From JACPHD01 sp964526325 (GTDB taxonomy: Bacteria; Patescibacteriota; Patescibacteriia; Patescibacteriales; GWC2-42-12): a stretch of 51,451 nt of DNA. Of the stretch, positions 32,767 to 39,711 are shown piece by piece. The stretch covers positions 1-51,451 of the forward strand of contig CAZGKM010000009.1 of assembly GCA_964526325.1 (NCBI GenBank), given 5' to 3'. Positions within the stretch are counted from its first letter, which is position 1. Every line of letters starts with the position of its first letter. The notes beneath the pieces were generated by a model. It had not been told where the DNA came from and did not search any database. It was given only the letters and a program-made list of their open reading frames with translations. The position numbers were made by a program, and so were the translations under genes.

Positions 32767-33978
32767 ATGAATTTAGAAAAAATAAGACAAGACTTCCCAA
32801 TACTCCAAAAAAATATAAACGGCCAGCCGCCGGTTTATTTTGATAATGCCTGCATGAGCTTAAAGCCCCTGCCAGTAATTAAAGCTATTAATGAATATTA
32901 TTATGAATACCCGTCTTGCGGCGGCCGGAGCGGGCATAAATTCGGAGAAATGGTAACTAAAAAAGTTGAAGCGGCAAGAATAGCCATGGCCGAATTTATC
33001 GGCGCTAAATATGCGCATGAAATAATTTTTACGCGCAACACTACCGAAGGCATTAATTTAATTGCCCACACTCTTAAATTTAATTCCGGCGACATAATTT
33101 TAAGCACGGATAAAGAGCATAATTCAAACTTAATCCCCTGGCAAATTTTATCTGAAAAAATAGGCGTTATCCATAAAGCCGTAGAATCAAAGCCGGATAA
33201 TACTTTTGATCTGGCTAAATTTGAATCTATGATGACCGACCGGGTTAAATTAGTTTCTATGGTGCAGACTTCAAATCTTGACGGCGTAAGCATTCCGGCC
33301 AAAGAAATAATTAAAATAGCGCATAAGCGCGGCGCCTTAGTACTACTCGACTCGGCTCAATCCGCGCCGCACCAAAAAATTAACGTCGCCGATTTGGACG
33401 TTGATTTTCTGGCTTTTTCCGGGCATAAAATGCTCGGACCGACCGGTACCGGAATACTATATGGAAAAAAACATTTACTGGAAAAACTGGAGCCGTTCTT
33501 AACCGGCGGAGAGACGGTTGAATATTCAACTTATAGCGATCATAAGTTGCTCCCTAGCCCGGAAAAATTTGAAGCCGGACTGCAGGATTACTCCGGCATA
33601 ATCGGTTTGGGCCGGGCGGCCGAATATTTAAAAACCATCGGCTACGCCGATATGGCCGAACAGGAATACAAATTAAATAAATATATAACGGACGAAATAA
33701 TTAAAATTCCCAAATTAAAAATTATCGGCCCGGCCGACCCGCATCAAAGAACCGGCATCATCTCTTTTTATATTGAAAACATAGATTCGCACCAAATCGC
33801 CATACTGCTTGACGAAACCGCTAACATAATGATAAGAGCCGGCCAGCATTGCGTTCATTCCTGGTTTCATGCCCATCGCATAAAAAATTCTGCCAGGATT
33901 TCCCTGTATTTCTATAATACGATGGAAGAAGCGGAAATATTCGTCAGTAGCTTAAATAAAATAATGAAAATATTATAA
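32767..33978 (+). CDS. sufS: Cysteine desulfurase-like class V aminotransferase (SufS type)
   Basis: 403 aa. The PLP-binding Lys lies in FLAFSGHKMLGPTGTGILYG. VYFDNACMSLKP, IIFTRNTTEGINLIAHTL and VLLDSAQSAPHQKINV are typical group II desulfurase segments. The catalytic Cys lies in IRAGQHCVHSWFHAHRI, although the residues after it differ from the usual HCAQP. The expected reaction is cysteine to alanine plus enzyme persulfide for Fe-S or thio-modification. No scaffold gene (sufU, sufB) is adjacent. No ribosome site is present, and the -10 box lies 6 bp before the ATG. Confidence 0.88.
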   Translation: MNLEKIRQDFPILQKNINGQPPVYFDNACMSLKPLPVIKAINEYYYEYPSCGGRSGHKFGEMVTKKVEAARIAMAEFIGAKYAHEIIFTRNTTEGINLIAHTLKFNSGDIILSTDKEHNSNLIPWQILSEKIGVIHKAVESKPDNTFDLAKFESMMTDRVKLVSMVQTSNLDGVSIPAKEIIKIAHKRGALVLLDSAQSAPHQKINVADLDVDFLAFSGHKMLGPTGTGILYGKKHLLEKLEPFLTGGETVEYSTYSDHKLLPSPEKFEAGLQDYSGIIGLGRAAEYLKTIGYADMAEQEYKLNKYITDEIIKIPKLKIIGPADPHQRTGIISFYIENIDSHQIAILLDETANIMIRAGQHCVHSWFHAHRIKNSARISLYFYNTMEEAEIFVSSLNKIMKIL

Positions 33979-33982
33979 CGAT

Positions 33983-34130
33983 TGTCATTGCGAGGAGCGA
34001 CTGAGCGACGAAGCAATCTCACGGACAATTTAAAAAATATAAACGTCATTTTTACTAACAAACTATACTATCAATAAATAGTTCGCGAGATTACCACGTC
34101 GCCCCAGGCACGTGCCTCCTCGCAATGACA
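33983..34130. repeat. Inverted-end dispersed element, copy C
   Basis: TGTCATTGCGAGGAGCG...GACGAAGCAATCTCACG at the left, and GCGAGATTACC...CTCCTCGCAATGACA at the right, around a 60-bp AT-rich centre. It separates sufS from the DsbA-like gene. Confidence 0.85.
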
Positions 34131-34140
34131 GAAAAATTCT

Positions 34141-35079
34141 ATGTTCTGCGTTCTCGCTTTAATCGTTTTTTCATTTTTAGGCGTCTTTAGCGCCACTCAT
34201 CGCGCTTTAGCGCGCCAGGCTTTAGATTGCGTTTTTAGAAGAGTGACTTTCCGGCCTTGCAATACCGGTTTTAAGGAAAAAATTAAAAATAAAATCCTGG
34301 CAAAACTCTTAAACCGCTCCGACTTGGTCGCGCGGCTATTCAACAAACACTTTGAACTTTTATCCTGGATTTTCTTTATATTAATGATAACCAGCACTTT
34401 TTGGATAGTTAGGGGCGGCTATAATTTTTATTTATACGGAAGCTGCAACGGCCTTAACCAATCCGGCTTTTGCGCTTTTGACCCGAACGGCGAAAATAAT
34501 AAAGTAACCGAGCTGAACGCCGTCGGTATCTGCAGCCCGAAAGAACAAAGCGAAAAAAATATAACGCTTTCCGGCGTAGATTTATACGACTTCCCGAGAA
34601 TAAGCACCGGCGCAAAAGACACCATTATCTTTATCGGCTGTTATGAATGCGATTACAGCCGCAAAGCTTATCCGGAAATCCGCGAGCTGGTAAAAAATGA
34701 AAAGACCAATTTAATTTTCGCCCATTACCCGGCTATCGCCAATACGGATTATTTATCGGAAATAACATATTGCGCTTACCGCGAAAATCAAGAAAAACTT
34801 TGGCCCTTAAACGATTACCTGTTTACCGCCGACAAAAAATTAATATCAGATCAAGCTTTTATTAATCAAGCTTTAGAAGCTTTCGGTTATAACGCGGATG
34901 AAATAAATCAATGCGTAAACAGCGCCGAAGCAAAAAGCGCAGAAGAAAAACAAATAAAAGAACTGCAAAAAACCGGTCTTTACGGCACGCCGACGATTTT
35001 CATAAACGGCCAAGTTTTCGTTGGACCAAAACCTTACCGGGTTTACAGGAGCGCGCTGAAAAAATTTATTTTCTTTTAA
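34141..35079 (+). CDS. Membrane-anchored DsbA-like thioredoxin-fold protein
   Basis: 312 aa. There are two membrane helices (about residues 1-19 and 76-93) with a basic loop between them (LARQALDCVFRRVTFRPCNTGF). An extracytoplasmic thioredoxin-fold domain has the active-site motif CYEC (about 164-167, IFIGCYECDYSRKAYPE) and a cis-Pro loop (GTPTIFINGQVF). A helical insertion between them matches DsbA-type oxidoreductases. It should form or shuffle disulfides in exported proteins; two substrate-like Cys-rich secreted proteins are encoded nearby, which makes this plausible. The ATG lies 10 bp after dispersed element C. Confidence 0.88.
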   Translation: MFCVLALIVFSFLGVFSATHRALARQALDCVFRRVTFRPCNTGFKEKIKNKILAKLLNRSDLVARLFNKHFELLSWIFFILMITSTFWIVRGGYNFYLYGSCNGLNQSGFCAFDPNGENNKVTELNAVGICSPKEQSEKNITLSGVDLYDFPRISTGAKDTIIFIGCYECDYSRKAYPEIRELVKNEKTNLIFAHYPAIANTDYLSEITYCAYRENQEKLWPLNDYLFTADKKLISDQAFINQALEAFGYNADEINQCVNSAEAKSAEEKQIKELQKTGLYGTPTIFINGQVFVGPKPYRVYRSALKKFIFF

Positions 35080-35102
35080 AAAATTCGATTTAGATTAATA
35101 AA

Positions 35103-35131
35103 AAAAACTCGGCTCTTAAGCCGAGTTTTTT
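35103..35131. terminator. Bidirectional terminator
   Basis: ACTCGGCT-CTTA-AGCCGAGT with A and T tracts on the two sides, between the convergent DsbA-like and ZIP genes. Confidence 0.9.
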
Positions 35132-35147
35132 ATTTATAAAACTAAAA

Positions 35148-35882
35148 TCATATTAATAAAAGCGCTAAATAAACGAGCGTGCCGCCGCCGACACCGAATA
35201 AAAAAGTTTTAATCTGATGATATTTAAAACTTTCCGGAAGGAGTTCATGGACGGCGATAAAAAGCATGGCGCCGGCCGCCAAAGACAAAAAAATAGAATT
35301 AAGATTTTTAAAAATAGCCAATAAATTAATGGCTAAAACCGAGCCCAGAAAAGTAGCCAGCATAGAAAGCGTAGCGGCTTTATGGCAAAAACTGCGTCCG
35401 CCTGATTTTGGCTCAGACATAGTTAGAATATAACCTTCAGGAACGTTGTGAATAAAAGTAGCGAGCACTACTAAAAGGCCGAGCGACTCCGAACCGCTAA
35501 ACGAGCTAGTAATAGCAAACCCTTCCGGGAAATCGTGCAAAATCAAGCCGATAGCGATAAGATAGGACATTCGCGCCAAATATTTATCTTGGCATTTTTT
35601 TATTTCTTTTACCGAATGTAAATGCGGAATAATCCAATCAGCCAGCCAGATGACAAAAATTCCCGATAAAACCCAAAAAAATAACTTTCCCGCGCTGATA
35701 TTTTTGGCTGCAGCCGGGATTAACTCAAATATTGATATTAAAATCATTAAGCTGGCGGCGAAACTCGCGCTAAAAATAATGTTCTTTTCCGTTTTCTTGA
35801 ATAAACTGCCGAAAAAAACTCCGACTAAAGTTGCAAAACCGGCCAAACCGGCTAAAAATAATATGTTTGTATTAGACATCAT
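35148..35882 (-). CDS. ZIP-family divalent metal transporter
   Basis: 244 aa, about eight membrane helices. The ZIP metal-translocation signatures are GLILHDFPEGFAITSSFSG (helix IV) and ATFIHNVPEGYILTMSEP (helix V), both with HxxPEG. There is a His/Lys-rich loop (LHSVKEIKKCQDK) between early helices. It likely imports Zn(II) or Fe(II). The first two codons are both ATG, so the start is uncertain by one residue. Confidence 0.93.
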   Translation of the reverse strand: MMSNTNILFLAGLAGFATLVGVFFGSLFKKTEKNIIFSASFAASLMILISIFELIPAAAKNISAGKLFFWVLSGIFVIWLADWIIPHLHSVKEIKKCQDKYLARMSYLIAIGLILHDFPEGFAITSSFSGSESLGLLVVLATFIHNVPEGYILTMSEPKSGGRSFCHKAATLSMLATFLGSVLAINLLAIFKNLNSIFLSLAAGAMLFIAVHELLPESFKYHQIKTFLFGVGGGTLVYLALLLI

Positions 35883-35975
35883 AAAGCTTTATGTTCTATT
35901 TATGTATTAATTTTACTACAAAAAAATTTAAAATCCTATAGCGGCCAGAAACGTGATTATAAGGCTAAATAAAAA

Positions 35976-36003
35976 CCCCATATCTGATAAATCCGATATG
36001 GGG
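35976..36003 (-). terminator. Terminator of the 78-aa gene
   Basis: CCCCATATC (35976-35984) / GATATGGGG (35995-36003), followed on the minus strand by TTTTTATTT. Confidence 0.85.
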
Positions 36004-36021
36004 GCGCTAAAATTTAAAAAA

Positions 36022-36258
36022 CTAATACCATTCAAAAACCCGGCTTTTCTTTTTGAGCATTTTTCCAATATGCTCTTTCTGCGCAATGTCTATTATTTGA
36101 AACATATAAATTAAATTGTACTTTCGGCCTTTAATTATTACCGGCCTTATGCCGTCTTCAATTTCCATTTCCATAATAATATCGGCAGAAATATTATTTT
36201 CGCGAAAAATCTTTTTTAAATTTTCGGCCTTCAAATTTTTAACGGCTAAAACCGCCAT
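36022..36258 (-). CDS. Small 78-aa protein of unknown function
   Basis: A strong ribosome site (AAGGAGGT, about 7 bp from the ATG) and a terminator after the stop show this is an expressed gene. The product is soluble and highly charged. It appears alpha/beta: a helix LKAENLKKIFRENNI, then strands DIIMEMEIEDGIRPVIIKG, and a basic C-terminus KMLKKKSRVFEWY. I do not recognise a family. It stands alone between the ZIP transporter and the HIT gene. Confidence 0.75.
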   Translation of the reverse strand: MAVLAVKNLKAENLKKIFRENNISADIIMEMEIEDGIRPVIIKGRKYNLIYMFQIIDIAQKEHIGKMLKKKSRVFEWY

Positions 36259-36436
36259 GACTTTTTACCTCCTTATTTTTAAGGTTCAAAATTATATATA
36301 AAACGCTGTATTATTTAATATTAAAAAATAGCACGCAAAGTGCTATCAGTCAATGGTAGACTATTGTATTGAGAATTGGAACACTCTTTATTATGAATTA
36401 AGGTGTTAGGACGTGGAAAAAATATTAAAAAGAAAA

Positions 36437-36469
36437 ACGGTTAAAACAAAATTGTCTTAACCGTATTTT
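36437..36469 (-). terminator. Terminator of the HIT-family gene
   Basis: ACGGTTAA (36437-36444) / TTAACCGT (36457-36464) with an extra ACA/TGT pairing. The minus-strand run-out is TTTTTC. Confidence 0.8.
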
Positions 36470-36493
36470 TATTCTGCGAAAGAGTTTCTTTTT

Positions 36494-36994
36494 TTATTTG
36501 CTCTTTCCCTTAATCCAAGCTCTTGCCATTTCATCAACTTTTTCTGTCGTATATCCATCAGGATCTGAATATATAACACTAAATTCTTCAAACATCTCTT
36601 TTAACTTTTGCATATCTGCGACGGGGATAAAAGGTCTTTTATCTGAAGGTAAGTATCCAGCATCATCATTTAATATCGGATGAAAGTGTTGATGAGAATG
36701 AGGCAAAGTTCGTCTTTTGTCATTAGCCGACAAATTGAAGACTGCGAAATCGACAAAACCTTCAACTTCAAACATTTTCTTAATTGCTTTTAAAATATCA
36801 TTGAGCTTAACAACTTGCTTTTTTTGAAGCATATGAATTTCAGTGATATGCTCCTTAGGAACTATTAGCAGATGGCCAAATTTCACTGGCTTTATGTTTG
36901 CCAAAATATAGAATTTATCATCCTCCCACAACAAGGGCAAATCCCGTCCCTTAACAGGATCCTTTCTCGTACAAAGAAAGCAATTACTCTTCAT
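36494..36994 (-). CDS. HIT-family nucleotide hydrolase/transferase
   Basis: 166 aa. The histidine-triad motif is LPHSHQHFHP (about residues 103-112), preceded by GHLLIVPKEHITEIHML typical of the HIT core. An N-terminal C-x2-C pair (NCFLCTRK) may hold zinc with downstream His residues, as in Hint-branch members. It acts on AMP-linked or diadenosine nucleotides (family knowledge). A strong GAAGGAGGG ribosome site lies before the ATG. It is a single-gene unit with its own terminator. Confidence 0.9.
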   Translation of the reverse strand: MKSNCFLCTRKDPVKGRDLPLLWEDDKFYILANIKPVKFGHLLIVPKEHITEIHMLQKKQVVKLNDILKAIKKMFEVEGFVDFAVFNLSANDKRRTLPHSHQHFHPILNDDAGYLPSDKRPFIPVADMQKLKEMFEEFSVIYSDPDGYTTEKVDEMARAWIKGKSK

Positions 36995-37090
36995 TTTCTC
37001 CCTCCTTCAATTTGATGTAAATGTACTTGTATTTGTTTTTACCCAATGTAATACATTACCAGAATCAAGGGTAATTGTCAACTCTGAAAC

Positions 37091-37120
37091 AAAAAATCAC
37101 CTAAAATTAGGTGATTTTTA
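37091..37120 (-). terminator. Terminator after the nested tRNA locus
   Basis: AAAAATCACCTA/TAGGTGATTTTT forms a 12-bp stem immediately downstream, on the minus strand, of the outer tRNA 3' half. Confidence 0.9.
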
Positions 37121-37125
37121 TCTTG

Positions 37126-37159
37126 TAGCCCCTAGGAGAATCGAACTCCTATTACCAGG
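37126..37159 (-). tRNA. 3' half of a split tRNA-Glu-like gene (outer tRNA)
   Basis: The minus strand reads CCTGG-TAAT-AGGAG-TTCGATT-CTCCT-AGGGGCT-A. That is the anticodon-stem 3' strand, variable loop, complete T-arm, acceptor 3' strand and discriminator A. It has no 5' half of its own. Its acceptor and anticodon strands pair with the orphan 5' half at 37310-37344. A complete tRNA-Glu lies between the halves. Confidence 0.8.
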
Positions 37160-37163
37160 CCTG

Positions 37164-37189
37164 CCCCGCATCAAAATAATAATTTTCAG
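37164..37189. repeat. Arm flanking the inner tRNA, left
   Basis: CCCCGCATCAAAATAATAAT followed by TTTCAG. Its CCCCGCA is the inverted partner of TGCGGGG at 37297-37303, so the two arms can pair and present the inner tRNA at the tip of the outer anticodon arm. Confidence 0.7.
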
Positions 37190-37261
37190 TACCGCTACGG
37201 GGAATCGAACCCCGGTTACCAGGATGAAAACCTGGTGTCCTAACCACTAGACGATAGCGGC
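37190..37261 (-). tRNA. tRNA-Glu (anticodon UUC), complete inner copy
   Basis: A 72-nt cloverleaf: acceptor GCCGCTA/TAGCGGT (G1-U72 wobble), D-arm with AGTGGTTAG, anticodon stem CCAGG/CCTGG around TTTTCAT (UUC), T-arm CGGGG-TTCGATT-CCCCG and discriminator A. CCA is not encoded. It is the functional-looking glutamate tRNA of this window. Confidence 0.96.
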
Positions 37262-37278
37262 ATAATAATTCTAAACTA

Positions 37279-37303
37279 CTGCAATAATAATTTTGGTGCG
37301 GGG
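37279..37303. repeat. Arm flanking the inner tRNA, right
   Basis: CTGCAATAATAATTTTGGTG followed by CGGGG. It pairs imperfectly with the left arm (CAG/CTG, AT-rich middle, CCCCGCA/TGCGGGG). Confidence 0.7.
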
Positions 37304-37309
37304 ATGAAT

Positions 37310-37344
37310 AAAACCTGGTGTCCTAACCACTAGACGAAGGGGCC
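37310..37344 (-). tRNA. 5' half of a split tRNA-Glu-like gene (outer tRNA)
   Basis: The minus strand reads GGCCCCT-TC-GTCT-AGTGGTTAG-GGAC-type D-arm, then A-CCAGG and TTTT. That is acceptor 5' strand, D-arm and anticodon-stem 5' strand, stopping after position 35. From CGTCTAG to CCAGGTTTT it is identical to the inner tRNA. GGCCCCT pairs with AGGGGCT of the 3' half. Confidence 0.8.
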
Positions 37345-37377
37345 AAAAATTATTAATTGTAAAATTTAACTTCTTTT

Positions 37378-37821
37378 TTACTCTCCAATTATCACTAAAG
37401 AAATTTGTCTCCCTCGAGACCGGTCAAGCTCAACGGCAAAAACTCTTTGCCATTGCCCAAGACCTAAACCGTTATTAACAATATTTAGCATAACCGAAGT
37501 CGGCAAATGTATTGCCTTGGCATGGGCATGGCCGTTATCGCACTCGCCATCGCACATATTAACTGTCCTGACTTCAAAATTGTCATGAGCGTATTCGGAA
37601 GTCCGGGGCGCCAGCTTTTCCAAAGACTTTTTTAAATCGGAGATTAAAAGCGGCTCAGCTTCATTAACCAATACGGCCATAGTCGTATGCAGGCTTTGGA
37701 TATTAATAATACCTTCAGTAATGCCCGCCTCCTTAATTTTCTCTTGAATTTTCTCGGTGACATCAATAAAATCTAAAGTTGTGGCAGTTTTTAAATCAAT
37801 GGCATATTTAATTACTTTCAT
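37378..37821 (-). CDS. yjbQ: YjbQ/UPF0047 family protein (secondary thiamine-phosphate synthase-like)
   Basis: 147 aa, exact family size. Signatures are NIQSLHTTMAVLVNEAEPLLISDL (His and acid residues), YAHDNFEVRTV, the His-rich DNGHAHAKAIHLPTS, and a C-terminal WQRVFAVELDRSRGRQI. UPF0047 proteins can rescue thiamine-phosphate synthase mutants, but the physiological role is unsettled. CDGECDNGHAHAH-like residues suggest metal binding. It lies directly upstream of the nested tRNA locus on the same strand and may be co-transcribed with it. Confidence 0.93.
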   Translation of the reverse strand: MKVIKYAIDLKTATTLDFIDVTEKIQEKIKEAGITEGIINIQSLHTTMAVLVNEAEPLLISDLKKSLEKLAPRTSEYAHDNFEVRTVNMCDGECDNGHAHAKAIHLPTSVMLNIVNNGLGLGQWQRVFAVELDRSRGRQISLVIIGE

Positions 37822-37967
37822 GTTTTAGCAATCGCTCAATACGCTAATTTAAAAATAAAAAGCCCCGTAACGGACTAAAAAAATTATAATCTAAAATGAT
37901 AATTAAGTCAATTCTTTAGCATCTTACCTTAACAGCGCTTGCCTAATATAGGCCGTATCATGAATCG

Positions 37968-38579
37968 TTAAACCTCTGTTTTTAAAAATTTATTCTGTAA
38001 TTTACTGAATAGTGAAATAGCTATTATTGCGCCGATAAGGCACATAAACATATCCCATTGCGTATCCCAGACATCGCCCTGCGCTCCCAAAAAAGCCATT
38101 GAGGCTTCGCCGGTTAAAAGCGCAACCCACCATTCAAAAAATTCATATAAAGCGCTACCGCCTAAAATTGCCATGATAATAAAAGCAGATAACCATTTCC
38201 GGCTGTTAAAAACAATTTTACGAATAACTATTTCCCGCAAGACTAAGGCCGGACCGAAACCCTGGAAAAAATGGCCGACGCGATCGTAATTGTTACGCGC
38301 CATATTAAAAGTTTCTTTAAGCCAGTTAAATAAAGGCACTTCGGCATAAGTCCAATGCCCGCCAATCATTAAAATTATTGAATGAGTCAGGATTATAAAA
38401 TAAGAAAAATTGGAAAAACGAAATTTTTTAAAAGTCAGGGCTAAAATTATGAAAGCCACTATCGCCGGCGCCACTTCTAAATACCAGGTAAGCCGGTCAT
38501 GAGGGTTTATCCCGGACCATAAAAGAGTTATAAAAAATATAACAACATACGAGATTAAAATTTTACTGCCTCTAAGCAT
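37968..38579 (-). CDS. DUF2238/YjdF-type inner-membrane protein
   Basis: 203 aa with about six membrane helices. The family features are HSIILMIGGHWTYAEVPLFNWL, NNYDRVGHFFQGFGPALVLREI and GSALYEFFEWWVALLTGE...LGAQGDVWDTQWDM, a run of conserved His, Asp and Glu residues near the membrane face. Function is unknown in the family. It starts 3 bp after the stop of a 22-aa basic microORF on the same strand, which suggests co-expression. Confidence 0.9.
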   Translation of the reverse strand: MLRGSKILISYVVIFFITLLWSGINPHDRLTWYLEVAPAIVAFIILALTFKKFRFSNFSYFIILTHSIILMIGGHWTYAEVPLFNWLKETFNMARNNYDRVGHFFQGFGPALVLREIVIRKIVFNSRKWLSAFIIMAILGGSALYEFFEWWVALLTGEASMAFLGAQGDVWDTQWDMFMCLIGAIIAISLFSKLQNKFLKTEV

Positions 38580-38582
38580 AAA

Positions 38583-38651
38583 TTATTTTTTTCTTAATCG
38601 TTTTCTATGCCCCGCGCCTTTATGCTTGGACGGTTTTTTAATATTAGCCAT
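38583..38651 (-). CDS. 22-aa highly basic microprotein
   Basis: Sequence MANIKKPSKHKGAGHRKRLR followed by KK. It has GGAGGG 5 bp before the ATG and ends 3 bp before the DUF2238 gene. Eleven of 22 residues are Lys or Arg, plus two His, like the tiny ribosome-associated proteins bTHX and AURKAIP1/COX24-type peptides, but I see no specific match. It could also be a leader peptide for the membrane gene. Confidence 0.55.
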   Translation of the reverse strand: MANIKKPSKHKGAGHRKRLRKK

Positions 38652-38751
38652 TCTCCCTCCTTATTTATAATAAATTTATGTTTTAATTTTACCACTTTTA
38701 CCCCTAAAAATCAAACTATTATAAATTTAAAATAACAATCCTTAATAAAAC

Positions 38752-38782
38752 AGACCCTATCTTTTAGGAAAGGGTCTTTTTT
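38752..38782 (-). terminator. Terminator of the 71-aa gene
   Basis: AGACCCT (38752-38758) / AGGGTCT (38771-38777), with T-rich flanks on both strands. Confidence 0.8.
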
Positions 38783-38802
38783 CTGCCGAACAAATTTCTG
38801 TC

Positions 38803-39018
38803 CTATTTTTTTTCATACGTAGACTTGCCGTCAGAAGTGTTATGAGTCACGCCGGTAATTGCGCCGGCGCGAACACTGCCAAAGGACAAATGAGCCTCCT
38901 GATGAATAGTATCCGATGAACCGTCTCTGTGCAGCTCAACCGTATCCTTGCCGACTATAAACGATCCGCTTTGTACAATTGACTCTTTACTCCCTACTAT
39001 ATCACTACCCTTTTTCAT
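38803..39018 (-). CDS. Small hydrophilic 71-aa protein of unknown function
   Basis: An AAGGAGA ribosome site lies about 6 bp before the ATG and a terminator follows the stop. The protein (MKKGSDIVGSKESIVQSGSF...) is polar, rich in Ser, Gly, Asp and His, and has no hydrophobic helix or Cys. Alternating short strands separated by G and S suggest a small beta structure. No family recognised. It is separated from the upstream 53-aa membrane gene by two hairpins, so it is its own unit. Confidence 0.65.
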   Translation of the reverse strand: MKKGSDIVGSKESIVQSGSFIVGKDTVELHRDGSSDTIHQEAHLSFGSVRAGAITGVTHNTSDGKSTYEKK

Positions 39019-39142
39019 AATCTTTCTCCTTTTCCGTCAAAAATTAACCGTTAATTGGTATTTTATAATCCAACCCATTTGAATGTGCCATAGAAAAAGT
39101 AGCATATTATTAATTTTAAATCAAGAAAATTTAGCCAAAAAT

Positions 39143-39174
39143 AAAAGAGCGCCTTGATAACAAAGCGCTCTTTT
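39143..39174 (-). terminator. Terminator of the 53-aa membrane gene
   Basis: AAAAGAGCGC/GCGCTCTTTT stem, followed on the minus strand by TTTTATTTTT. A second hairpin (AAGGGGGTTGAAA/TTTCAAACCCCTT, 39203-39232) precedes it. Confidence 0.8.
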
Positions 39175-39236
39175 ATTAGATTGTAAAAACTTCAATAAAT
39201 GAAAGGGGGTTGAAATAAATTTCAAACCCCTTGTCT

Positions 39237-39398
39237 TTATTGGAGTGGCAAGCTGCCGGCCGAATCGAGAAGTTTACTGATAATCAGTAAAACCTTCATA
39301 ACGATTTCGACTGCAATCATGCCGACTTCGGGCAGGGCCAAACGCAGGATCAGAATGGTCAGAACCAGCGAAAATGCCCCGCCTAATGATTTGGCCAT
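39237..39398 (-). CDS. 53-aa hydrophobic membrane microprotein
   Basis: Sequence MAKSLGGAFSLVLTILILRL then ALPEVGMIAVEIVMKVLLII and SKLLDSAGSLPLQ: two closely spaced hydrophobic helices with very short tails. GAGA about 5 bp before the ATG is a weak ribosome site. It has a 150-nt structured leader upstream and two hairpins downstream, so it is a stand-alone unit. I do not recognise a family. Size and charge pattern recall small membrane subunits, holin-like proteins or type I toxins, but nothing proves any of these. The divergent neighbour encodes a pseudopilin. Confidence 0.6.
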   Translation of the reverse strand: MAKSLGGAFSLVLTILILRLALPEVGMIAVEIVMKVLLIISKLLDSAGSLPLQ

Positions 39399-39545
39399 AT
39401 ATTTCTCTTAATTTAAGAGAAGGGTTTCGCCGGTCGACTACTCCGGTCCTTTGAATGCTTTTTAGCATCGCCCTTCCGACAACTTGGGGTATAAACCCGA
39501 AAGTATCGAAAGGTTTTGGACTAGAGATTAAAACATTAGATTATT
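39399..39545 (-). promoter_or_regulatory. Structured 5' leader of the 53-aa membrane gene
   Basis: On the minus strand GGGTTT and AAACCC close a domain of about 80 nt. Inside are the hairpin ATGCT-AAAA-AGCAT and a CCGG...CCGG hairpin. After it, CTCTTAA-ATT-AAGAG forms a hairpin just before the ATG that could hide the ribosome site. The layout suggests a cis-regulatory RNA. It does not match the c-di-GMP, SAM, preQ1 or fluoride riboswitch consensus as I know them. Confidence 0.4.
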
Positions 39546-39711
39546 AAGGAACATATCACTATAACATAACTAATTAATTATGTCAAAAGTTGTAATATTA
39601 ATAATAGTTTTATCTATTTGTTTATGATAAAATTATTAATATGATAAAAAATAATAAAATTGGTTTACCTCGTTAGAAATATTTTTATACTAAAAAATAA
39701 AATTTTAAAAT

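Noticed and set aside
37160..37309. Group I intron interrupting the outer tRNA
   Set aside because: The insert is only about 150 bp, most of which is another tRNA. There is no room for the P3-P8 core, and no guanosine-binding motif is visible.
39274..39468. 64-codon minus-strand frame overlapping the 53-aa membrane gene
   Set aside because: It covers the structured leader, has no ribosome site and conflicts with the better 53-aa frame, which has a plausible start and terminators.
39399..39545. c-di-GMP-I (GEMM) riboswitch upstream of the 53-aa gene
   Set aside because: The fragment GGGCGATGC...GGACCGG is only superficially similar. The GCAAA and tetraloop-receptor features of GEMM are missing.
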